Assembly (NCBI GenBank): GCA_002404795.1
Contig: DHKK01000153.1
Location: 1-6,201, forward strand
DNA length: 6,201 bases
Source of the DNA: Clostridiales bacterium UBA4696
Lineage (GTDB): Bacteria > Bacillota > Clostridia > Oscillospirales > Oscillospiraceae
Reading direction: 5' to 3'
The number at the start of each line of letters is the position of its first letter. Positions within the stretch are counted from its first letter, which is position 1. This document shows positions 1 through 5,161 of the stretch, one piece after another. The translations under genes were made by a program, and so were the position numbers. The notes beneath the pieces were generated by a model. That model ran no database searches, had not been told where the DNA came from, and saw only the letters and a list, made by a program, of their open reading frames with translations.

Positions 1-263
1 AGTGGCGCATGATCCAGTGGGCGGTCGAGACCGGCTGCCGGATCTACGACTTCCGCGGGGTCTCCGGCAATGTGTCGGAGGATAACCCGCTCTATGGCCT
101 GTTCCGCTTCAAGCAGGGTTTCGGCGGGGCGTTCACCGAGTTCGTCGGCGAGGAGGATCTGGTCCTCTCCCCGTTCATCTACTGGGCCGTGGAGCACGGC
201 ACGTCGGTCTTCAAGGACCTGCGCAAGACCGTCTATCTCATCAAAAACCGTGGAAAAAAGTAA
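1..263 (+). CDS. FemA/FemB-family peptidoglycan bridge aminoacyltransferase, 3' end only
   Basis: The reading frame is open from the window edge (first full codon at 3, Trp-Arg-Met...) to TAA at 261-263, giving 86 residues of C-terminus. The segments YDFRGVSG, LYGLFRFKQGFGG and EFVGEEDLV match the end of the second GNAT-like domain of FemA/FemB/FemX proteins. These cytoplasmic enzymes use aminoacyl-tRNA to add bridge amino acids to the lysine side chain of lipid II or its precursor. The ATG at 9 is an internal methionine, not a start, because the family is usually over 300 residues and the homology continues through the window edge. The gene lies 15 bases before a racemase-family gene, so the two are probably co-transcribed. 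The amino acid transferred (Gly, Ala, Ser or other) cannot be read from this fragment. Confidence 0.88.
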   Translation, partial: WRMIQWAVETGCRIYDFRGVSGNVSEDNPLYGLFRFKQGFGGAFTEFVGEEDLVLSPFIYWAVEHGTSVFKDLRKTVYLIKNRGKK

Positions 264-278
264 GGCAGGAGGCGCAGC

Positions 279-1370
279 ATGAAAGCGTATGTCGTCGATT
301 CCGCCGCCGTGCGGAGCAATCTGCAGCAGCTGCAGACCCGCGCGGGCAGCGCGGTTTTGTGGGCCGTCCTCAAGGGGGACGGTTATGGGCTGGGGCTTTT
401 GCCGATGGCCGCCATCTGCCGGGAGGCCGGGGTCACGCACTTTGCCGTGACCGAGGTCAGCGAGGTCAGCCGTCTGCGCACGGGCGGCTTTGCCGACGCT
501 TCGATCCTGATGCTCCGCCCGACGAGCGAGCAGGACGAGCTGCGGCAGCTGCTGCAGCTCGGCGCGATCTTGACCGTCTCGAGTCAGAATGACGCGGCGG
601 TTTTGAACGGCGTAGCCCAGGAGCTCGGCGTACAGGCCGAGGTCCACGTCAAGATCGACACCGGCATGGGCCGCTACGGCTTTTTGCCGGACGAGATTGA
701 TCAGCTGCTGCCCATCTTCCGCTACATGCCCGGTCTGCACGTGACCGGCATCTACACCCATCTGCATTCCGCCTTCTGCAATCAGAAGGCGACGATCGCG
801 CAGGCCGAGGCCTTTCAGGGCGTTCTCGATCAGCTGCACGCGGCCGGCTGCAAGACCGGCATGGCGCACATGCTGAACTCCGCCGGGCTTCTCAAATATC
901 CGCAGTACGCGATGGACGGCGTGCGCGTGGGCTCCGCCATTCTCGGGCGGGTCAGCGTGCGCGGCAATTTCGGCCTCACGCGCATCGGCGAATGCCAGGC
1001 GACCATCGAGGAGCTGCGCTGGCTGCCGAAGGGCCACAGCTGCGGCTACGGCGCGGGCTGGACCGCGAAGAAGCCCACCCGCGTGGCCGTTTTCTCCGTC
1101 GGCTGGTATCACGGCTTCGGCGTCGAGATGGGAAACGACCTGTTCCGCTTCCGCGACTGCCTGCGCGGCGTGCTGCGCAATCTCAGACAGATGATCTTCA
1201 AAAAGCACATCACCGTGACGGTGAACGGGAAAAAGTGCCGGGTCCTCGGCCACATCGGCATGCTCCACACCTGCGTGGACGTGACGAACGTCCCCTGCGC
1301 CGTCGGCGATCCGGCGGTATTCGATCTCAAGCCTTTGCTGCTCAAGGGCATCGAGGTCGTCTACCGGTAA
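279..1370 (+). CDS. Alanine racemase family protein, divergent
   Basis: This 363-residue protein has the fold-type III PLP racemase layout: an N-terminal barrel and a C-terminal beta domain. The PLP lysine is K32 in AVLKGDGYGLG (usual form AVVKADAYGHG). Also visible are the K125/R132 motif VKIDTGMGRYG, H161, N200-S201 for phosphate contact, R216 in DGVRVGSAILG facing the pyridine nitrogen, and a candidate catalytic tyrosine Y257 in GYGAGW. The C-terminal domain is unusual: the IGYADG motif reads VGWYHG, GRICMDQ reads GHIGMLH (the Asp replaced by L329), and the terminal IPR-Tyr motif is replaced by IEVVY. The canonical role is L-Ala to D-Ala for peptidoglycan; the substrate here is uncertain. 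The start is set by AGGAGG at 267-272, six bases before ATG. Its place directly after a FemAB gene supports a cell-wall role. Confidence 0.85.
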   Translation: MKAYVVDSAAVRSNLQQLQTRAGSAVLWAVLKGDGYGLGLLPMAAICREAGVTHFAVTEVSEVSRLRTGGFADASILMLRPTSEQDELRQLLQLGAILTVSSQNDAAVLNGVAQELGVQAEVHVKIDTGMGRYGFLPDEIDQLLPIFRYMPGLHVTGIYTHLHSAFCNQKATIAQAEAFQGVLDQLHAAGCKTGMAHMLNSAGLLKYPQYAMDGVRVGSAILGRVSVRGNFGLTRIGECQATIEELRWLPKGHSCGYGAGWTAKKPTRVAVFSVGWYHGFGVEMGNDLFRFRDCLRGVLRNLRQMIFKKHITVTVNGKKCRVLGHIGMLHTCVDVTNVPCAVGDPAVFDLKPLLLKGIEVVYR

Positions 1371-1379
1371 GGAGGCACT

Positions 1380-2741
1380 ATGGCAGAAAAAATCGCCGCC
1401 GTCGCCACCGGGCACGCCCGGACCGGCATCGGCATTCTGCGCCTGTCCGGCGACGGGTGCATCGAGGCGGCCGGACAGGTCTTCCATCTGCAGTCCGGCA
1501 AGCCGCTTTCCGCCCTTCCCGACCGTAAGCTCGCCCTCGGCACGCTCTTTGACGCGCAGGGGCGGCCCATCGACCACTGCATGGCCTTCATCTCCCGCGC
1601 CCCGCACTCCTACACCGGCGAGGATACCGCCGAGATCCAGTGCCACGGCTCCCCCGCCGCGCTGGCCGCGGGACTCGAGGCGCTGTTTGCCGCCGGGTTC
1701 CGGCAGGCGCGGCCGGGCGAATTTACACGCCGTGCGTTTCTGAACGGCCGGATGGATCTGACCCAGGCCGAGGCCGTCATCGACCTCATCGACGCCGAGA
1801 CCGCCGACGCCGCGGCCAACGCCGCCGGGCAGATCGCGGGCGCGATGCGCAAAAGGATCGACCCGGTCTATGACAGCTGGGTCGATATCTGCGCGCACTT
1901 CCACGCCGTGCTCGACTATCCCGACGAGGACATCGACCCGTTCGAGCTCAGCCGGCAGGAGGCTGAGCTTCAGTCGAGCAGCCGGACGCTCTCCGCGCTG
2001 CTTTCCTCCTGTCACCGGGGCCGGATGGTCCGGTCCGGCGTCAAAATCACCATCCTCGGCAGCCCGAACGCGGGAAAATCCAGCCTTCTCAACGCGCTCT
2101 CCGGCTTTGACCGCGTGATCGTCACGGACATCCCCGGCACGACGCGCGACACCGTCGAGCAGACCGTCACGCTCGGGCGGCATCTGGTCCGCCTGGTCGA
2201 CACCGCGGGCATCCGCGACACGGAGGACGTCATTGAAAAGATCGGCGTCGACCGCTCGGTCGAGGCCGCGAAGGACTGCGACGCGGCCCTGTTCGTCGTC
2301 GACGACTCGCGCCCTCTGACCGATGAGGACCGCCGCGCAATGGACGCCGCACTCGAAGCGCCGGAGGCCATCGCCGTTCTCAACAAGCAGGATCTCGGCG
2401 CTGTGATCGAGCCGTCCGATCTGCCGTTTTCGTATATCGTCCCCGTCTCGTGCAAGGACGGCACGGGCTTCGACCTGCTCGAGCAGGCGTTCGACATGCT
2501 CTTCCCGGACGATGTGCCATGCGACGGGTCGCTTTTGACCAACACGCGGCAGGCCGACGCGATCGTGCGCGCGAAAAAGTCCGTAGACGCCGCGCTGCGC
2601 TCGCTGCGGGCCGGCTTTACGCCGGACGCCGTGCTGGTCGATCTGGAGGCGGCGATGCGCGCGCTCGGCGAGGTCACGGGGCGCACGATGCGCGAGGATA
2701 TCACGAACCGCATTTTTGAGCGCTTCTGCGTCGGAAAATAA
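1380..2741 (+). CDS. mnmE: tRNA uridine-5-carboxymethylaminomethyl modification GTPase MnmE (TrmE)
   Basis: This 453-residue protein is full length for MnmE. With MnmG it installs the carboxymethylaminomethyl group at C5 of wobble uridine (U34) in certain tRNAs, in the cytoplasm, using a folate one-carbon donor. Residues 1 to about 118 are the folate-binding domain (start MAEKIAAVATGHARTGIG). A helical domain is split around the G domain. G motifs: G1 GSPNAGKSS 227-235, G2 PGTTRDT 252-258, G3 DTAG 274-277, G4 NKQD 335-338 and G5 SCKDG 357-361. E286 in IEKIG matches the glutamate needed for potassium-dependent GTP hydrolysis. The protein ends in FCVGK, the conserved C-terminal Cys motif. AGGAGG at 1370-1375 overlaps the last base of the previous stop and sits four bases before ATG, so translation is probably coupled. 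No mnmG follows, which is unusual for this gene. Confidence 0.98.
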   Translation: MAEKIAAVATGHARTGIGILRLSGDGCIEAAGQVFHLQSGKPLSALPDRKLALGTLFDAQGRPIDHCMAFISRAPHSYTGEDTAEIQCHGSPAALAAGLEALFAAGFRQARPGEFTRRAFLNGRMDLTQAEAVIDLIDAETADAAANAAGQIAGAMRKRIDPVYDSWVDICAHFHAVLDYPDEDIDPFELSRQEAELQSSSRTLSALLSSCHRGRMVRSGVKITILGSPNAGKSSLLNALSGFDRVIVTDIPGTTRDTVEQTVTLGRHLVRLVDTAGIRDTEDVIEKIGVDRSVEAAKDCDAALFVVDDSRPLTDEDRRAMDAALEAPEAIAVLNKQDLGAVIEPSDLPFSYIVPVSCKDGTGFDLLEQAFDMLFPDDVPCDGSLLTNTRQADAIVRAKKSVDAALRSLRAGFTPDAVLVDLEAAMRALGEVTGRTMREDITNRIFERFCVGK

Positions 2742-2761
2742 GCTGATAAAGGACCGATATT

Positions 2762-3880
2762 ATGATCTATCTCGATAATTCCGCCACCACGCAGCCCTGT
2801 GAGGCCTGCGTGCGGGCGATGACAGATCTTCTGACGGACTGCTGGGGCAATCCCTCGTCCGTGCATGCACACGGCATCGCGGCCCACCACCGTCTGCGCC
2901 AGGCGCGCGAGCAGGTTGCTTCCGCCCTCGGCGCGGAGCCGGACCGTGTCTTTTTCACCTCCGGCGGCACGGAGGCGGACAACTGGGCCATCTTCTCTGC
3001 CGCCGAGCGGCTCGGCAAGCGCGGCCATCACATCGTCACCACCGCCGTGGAGCACCACGCCGTCCTGCACCCCATGCAGAAGCTCGAGGCGAAGGGCTTC
3101 GAGGTCACCTATCTGCAGCCGGACCGCGAGGGGAACATCACGGTCGACGCGCTCAAAAAGGCGCTCCGCCCCGATACCATCCTCGTCTCCATCATGATGG
3201 TCAACAATGAGACCGGCGCCGTCATGCCCATCGCCGACATGGTCAAGGCCACGCGGCGGCTCTCGCCGCTCGCGCTGTTCCACACCGACGCGGTGCAGGG
3301 CTTTCTGAAGGTCCCGTTCCGGGCCAGAACGCTCGGGGCGGACATGATTTCCGTCTCCGCGCACAAGATCCACGCGGCCAAGGGCACGGGCGCACTGTAC
3401 ATCCGGCCGGGCCTGCCGCTGCCCCCGTTCCTCTGCGGCGGCGGACAGGAGAGCAATTACCGCTCCGGCACGGAAAACATGCCCGGCATCTGCGGCTTCG
3501 GCGCGGCCTGCGCCGATACGGATGCGAAGAGCGAGATCGCGCATATGGCGCATCTGCGCGATCTGACGCGCGAGGCGCTCGCCGGGATCGACGGGCTCGT
3601 GCTGATCGGCAGCCAGCAGGCGCCGCACATCGTGAATCTCTCGCTGCCGGGCCTGCGCTCGCAGGGGATCATCAACTGCCTGCAGTCGGAGGGGATCTAT
3701 GTCTCGGCGGGCTCCGCCTGCTCCAAGGGTCACCGCAGCCACGTGCTCGAGGCCATGGGCCTGCCTCCCGCCGTCATCGACGGCTCCATCCGCGTCTCGT
3801 TCTCCCGCGACAACACCGAAGCCGACGTCGCCGCCCTCTGCCAGGCCCTCGCCCACGCCAAACAGACCCTGAAGGGCTGA
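2762..3880 (+). CDS. Cysteine desulfurase, NifS/IscS-like class V aminotransferase
   Basis: This 372-residue protein is a PLP enzyme that takes sulfur from L-cysteine as an enzyme persulfide, releasing alanine, for Fe-S clusters, thiolated tRNA or thiamine. It starts with the typical MIYLDNSATTQP. Visible sites are SGGTEADN 67-74, H98 in EHHAV (stacks on PLP), D176 in HTDAVQ, the Schiff-base lysine K202 in SAHKIHAAKG, RSGTEN 234-239, and the catalytic cysteine C320 in SAGSACSKGHRSHVL. The segment after the Cys looks about two residues shorter than the IscS-type SGSLEPSHVL form. Many Clostridia carry such a variant, and the usual partner is often thiI, which is absent here. A modest site (AAAGGA, 2748-2753) precedes ATG by eight bases. 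The gene lies 20 bases after mnmE, which suggests sulfur supply for U34 thiolation, but the client is an inference. The last base of the stop codon is also the first base of the repeat that follows. Confidence 0.95.
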   Translation: MIYLDNSATTQPCEACVRAMTDLLTDCWGNPSSVHAHGIAAHHRLRQAREQVASALGAEPDRVFFTSGGTEADNWAIFSAAERLGKRGHHIVTTAVEHHAVLHPMQKLEAKGFEVTYLQPDREGNITVDALKKALRPDTILVSIMMVNNETGAVMPIADMVKATRRLSPLALFHTDAVQGFLKVPFRARTLGADMISVSAHKIHAAKGTGALYIRPGLPLPPFLCGGGQESNYRSGTENMPGICGFGAACADTDAKSEIAHMAHLRDLTREALAGIDGLVLIGSQQAPHIVNLSLPGLRSQGIINCLQSEGIYVSAGSACSKGHRSHVLEAMGLPPAVIDGSIRVSFSRDNTEADVAALCQALAHAKQTLKG

Positions 3881-3994
3881 AGGCTCCCCTCCCAGGGGAG
3901 CTGTCAGCGGAGCTGACTGAGAGGTTGTTGCAAATTTGATACCACCTCTCCGTCTCGGCTTCGCCGAGCCACCTCCCCTTTCAGGGGAGGCTTT
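3880..3994. repeat. Nested palindromic element, copy 1
   Basis: This intergenic element of about 115 bp is made of paired arms. Hairpin 1 is GCTCCCCT 3883-3890 with AGGGGAGC 3894-3901. Hairpin 2 is GTCAGC 3903-3908 with GCTGAC 3912-3917. The central stem is GAGAGGT 3919-3925 with ACCTCTC 3944-3950, enclosing an 18-base loop. Hairpin 3 is CTCGGC 3954-3959 with GCCGAG 3963-3968. Hairpin 4 is CCTCCCCT 3972-3979 with AGGGGAGG 3983-3990. All small hairpins have 3-base loops. The ends are imperfect inverted repeats (AAGGCT at the left, GGCTTT at the right). The plan fits a miniature mobile or REP-like element of the kind I recall from Oscillospiraceae intergenic regions, but no search was done. It begins on the last base of the desulfurase stop codon. 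Confidence 0.88.
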
Positions 3995-4010
3995 GGATCT
4001 GCGCACCCCC

Positions 4011-4147
4011 AAGGCTTCCCCTATGAGGGGAAGCTGTCAGCCGAAGGCTGACTGATGAGGTGGACAGCGTTGCGTAGACACAACTGCCTCCACCTCATCC
4101 GTCACGGCTGCGCCGTGCCACCTTCCCCTCATAGGGGAAGGCTTTTT
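4011..4147. repeat. Nested palindromic element, copy 2
   Basis: This is a second element of the same plan, 16 bases after copy 1. Hairpin 1 is GCTTCCCCT 4014-4022 with AGGGGAAGC 4026-4034. Hairpin 2 is GTCAGCC 4036-4042 with GGCTGAC 4046-4052. The central stem is 11 bp, GATGAGGTGGA 4054-4064 with TCCACCTCATC 4089-4099. Its 24-base loop holds a further GTTG 4069-4072 / CAAC 4081-4084 pairing. Hairpin 3 is CACGGC 4103-4108 with GCCGTG 4112-4117. Hairpin 4 is CCTTCCCCT 4121-4129 with AGGGGAAGG 4133-4141. The junction CGT before hairpin 3 and the CC after it are the same as in copy 1, while several stem bases differ in matched pairs. The loop sequences are unrelated, so this is a diverged family member rather than a recent tandem duplication. 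Confidence 0.9.
4121..4147 (+). terminator. Probable rho-independent terminator formed by the end of repeat copy 2
   Basis: A perfect 9-bp hairpin (4121-4129 with 4133-4141, loop CAT) is followed by C and five T residues (4143-4147). This matches an intrinsic terminator on the + strand. It is the first strong stem plus T-run after the desulfurase stop and would end the four-gene transcript ahead of the noc control region. The same fold on copy 1 (3972-3990) is followed by only CTTT and is a weaker candidate. Confidence 0.6.
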
Positions 4148-4182
4148 CTTCCCCCCGGAGCTTCGCGCGTTTTTTCGTCCAC

Positions 4183-4212
4183 TTATGCACATTTTCCACA
4201 CAGTTTTCCACA
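4183..4212 (+). promoter_or_regulatory. Cluster of three DnaA-box-like sites
   Basis: TTATGCACA (4183-4191), TTTTCCACA (4192-4200) and TTTTCCACA (4204-4212) each match the DnaA box consensus TTWTNCACA at all nine positions. They lie in the same orientation; the first two abut and the third is three bases further on. Three full matches in 30 bp of GC-rich DNA is very unlikely by chance. The block sits about 120 bases before the noc start. It could be part of a replication origin, a DnaA-controlled promoter element or a DnaA-titrating site. No dnaA gene is in view and no long AT-rich unwinding region is obvious next to it. Confidence 0.65.
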
Positions 4213-4218
4213 TCTTGT

Positions 4219-4237
4219 GTTTCCCGTCTATTTCCCG
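4219..4237 (+). promoter_or_regulatory. Two direct half-site-like repeats resembling half of a Noc binding site
   Basis: GTTTCCCG (4219-4226) and ATTTCCCG (4230-4237) repeat with an 11-bp period, one helical turn. ATTTCCCG equals the left half of the Bacillus Noc-binding site ATTTCCCGGGAAAT, but neither copy has the matching right half. Upstream of a Noc-type gene this might reflect weak autoregulation. It may equally be coincidence in a C/T-rich stretch. Confidence 0.25.
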
Positions 4238-4256
4238 CCACAATTTATTGTGGCGG
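4235..4256. promoter_or_regulatory. Perfect 22-bp palindrome, candidate operator
   Basis: CCGCCACAAT (4235-4244) and ATTGTGGCGG (4247-4256) are exact inverted repeats separated by TT. No T-run follows (the next bases are ATGGG), so it is not a terminator. It lies about 15 bases before the weak -35 region of the noc promoter and just after the DnaA-like boxes. A dimeric DNA-binding protein is the simplest explanation. It matches neither parS (TGTTTCACGTGAAACA) nor the full Noc site. Confidence 0.6.
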
Positions 4257-4270
4257 ATGGGCAGGATTCG

Positions 4271-4300
4271 TGCGTTTTTGCGTCCGGGCTGTCCTACAAT
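4271..4300 (+). promoter_or_regulatory. Probable noc promoter
   Basis: TACAAT at 4295-4300 is a good -10 box. The -35 region is weak: TGCGTT 4271-4276 with an 18-base spacer, or GCGTTT 4272-4277 with 17. There is no TG extension one base before the -10. Transcription would begin near 4307, about 27 bases before the noc start. A weak -35 beside a palindrome and DnaA-like boxes suggests a regulated promoter. Confidence 0.45.
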
Positions 4301-4302
4301 AG

Positions 4303-4321
4303 CTGCAAGAAGTCCTTGCAG
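4303..4321 (+). promoter_or_regulatory. Inverted repeat around the noc transcription start
   Basis: CTGCAAG (4303-4309) and CTTGCAG (4315-4321) form a perfect 7-bp inverted repeat with a five-base centre. It spans the inferred start point near 4307 and ends where the ribosome site begins. It could be an operator at the start site or a 5' leader hairpin that limits access to the Shine-Dalgarno sequence. Confidence 0.4.
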
Positions 4322-4327
4322 AGGAGA
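4322..4327 (+). promoter_or_regulatory. Ribosome binding site of noc
   Basis: AGGAGA at 4322-4327 lies six bases before ATG 4334 and fixes this as the start. The same frame stays open upstream to 4055, but that stretch crosses the repeat, the DnaA-like boxes and the promoter, has no ribosome site, and its translation shows no ParB homology. Confidence 0.85.
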
Positions 4328-4333
4328 GATGCT

Positions 4334-5161
4334 ATGGCAAAGACAAAACGCCTTTCGGTGCTGGAATCGGGCCGGGTCCTCTATCTGCCGGCGGCGCGGA
4401 TCCGGCCGAATCCCCTGCAGCCGCGCAAGCATTTTGACGCGGGCGCGCTGCAGGAGCTGGCGGAGAGCATCCGGCAGTACGGCGTGCTGCAGCCGCTCAC
4501 GGTGCGCAGGCTCGCGGGCGGCTATGAGCTGGTGGCGGGAGAGCGCCGGCTCCGCGCCGCGCGGCTGGCCGGGCTCAGCGAGGTCCCGTGTCTGCTTGCC
4601 GATGTGGACGAGGAATCCTCCGGCATGCTGGCGCTGGTCGAAAATCTGCAGCGCCGGGACCTCGACTACATCGAAGAGGCCGAGGGCCTGCAGAAGCTCA
4701 TGCAGCAGTATCACCTGAGCCAGGAACAGGCCGCCCGCCGCATCGGCAAGAGCCAGTCCGCCGTCGCCAACAAGCTGCGCATCCTGCGCCATCCGCCGTC
4801 GGTCTTGCAGGCGCTGCGCGAAAACCACCTGACCGAGCGCCACGCCCGCGCGCTGCTGAAGCTGCCGGACGAGGCCGAGCGCCTGCGTGTCATCGGCCTC
4901 ATCGCGCAGGGTGAATGGACCGTCGCAAAGACCGAGCAGTACATCGATTCCCTCCTTGCCCCGCGCACGCCGCAGCGCCGGGAGCTCGGCGGGTTCGTCC
5001 TGCGCGACGTGCGGCTGTTCCTCAACTCCATCGACCACCAGCTCGATCTCGTCCGCGCCGCGGGTGTCGGCGCCAGCCGCGAGCGGCAGGAGACCGAGCA
5101 GGAGATCGTCCTGACCATCCGGATCCCGAAATCCAAAGCGCCGCTTTCCCGCAGCCGGTGA
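4334..5161 (+). CDS. noc: Nucleoid occlusion factor Noc (ParB-family CTPase, DNA-binding)
   Basis: This 275-residue protein is close to Bacillus Noc (about 283). Its ParB N-terminal CTP-binding fold has LPAARIRPNPLQPR (18-31), the C-motif AGERRLRAA (68-76) and ENLQRRDL (103-110). A helix-turn-helix DNA-binding domain follows (about 118-178), with GKSQSAVANKLRILR and LTERHARALL. The end (RLFLNSIDHQLDLV ... VLTIRIPK) resembles the C-terminus of Bacillus Noc, which ends in the same TIRIPK. Four positions separate Noc from ParB specificity (173, 179, 184, 201 in Caulobacter ParB numbering). Here they fall at exact spacing as Q141, K147, R152 and R169; Noc has Q, K, K, R and ParB has R, T, A, G. 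The protein should load at Noc sites, spread as a CTP-dependent clamp and keep the division septum off the nucleoid. Only 17 residues precede the fold, with no clear membrane-targeting amphipathic helix. A role as a plain ParB is the main alternative. Confidence 0.85.
   Translation: MAKTKRLSVLESGRVLYLPAARIRPNPLQPRKHFDAGALQELAESIRQYGVLQPLTVRRLAGGYELVAGERRLRAARLAGLSEVPCLLADVDEESSGMLALVENLQRRDLDYIEEAEGLQKLMQQYHLSQEQAARRIGKSQSAVANKLRILRHPPSVLQALRENHLTERHARALLKLPDEAERLRVIGLIAQGEWTVAKTEQYIDSLLAPRTPQRRELGGFVLRDVRLFLNSIDHQLDLVRAAGVGASRERQETEQEIVLTIRIPKSKAPLSRSR

Noticed and set aside
9..263. Complete 84-residue protein starting at ATG 9
   Set aside because: The frame continues upstream to the window edge and the sequence is the C-terminal end of a FemAB protein, so this is a fragment of a longer gene.
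992..1528. 178-codon + strand frame across the end of the racemase gene and the start of mnmE
   Set aside because: It is a shadow frame rich in Arg and Pro, and both overlapped genes are firmly identified in another frame.
2012..4012. 666-codon open frame on the minus strand
   Set aside because: It lies antisense to mnmE and the desulfurase and crosses the repeat. Its translation is rich in Arg, Ala and Gly with no recognisable motif. GC-rich coding DNA often leaves an antisense frame open.
3880..4147. CRISPR array
   Set aside because: There are only two units, each internally palindromic and differing in stem sequence, with no regular spacers and no cas genes in view.
4235..4256. parS site for the ParB-family protein
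   Set aside because: The palindrome does not resemble TGTTTCACGTGAAACA, and I saw no good parS match anywhere in the window.
4219..4256. Complete Noc-binding site
   Set aside because: Only the ATTTCCCG half is present; the GGGAAAT half is missing in both repeats.
4055..4333. Upstream extension of the noc reading frame
   Set aside because: The frame is open by chance. The stretch holds a repeat, DnaA-like boxes and a promoter, while AGGAGA directly precedes ATG 4334 and the homology starts after it.
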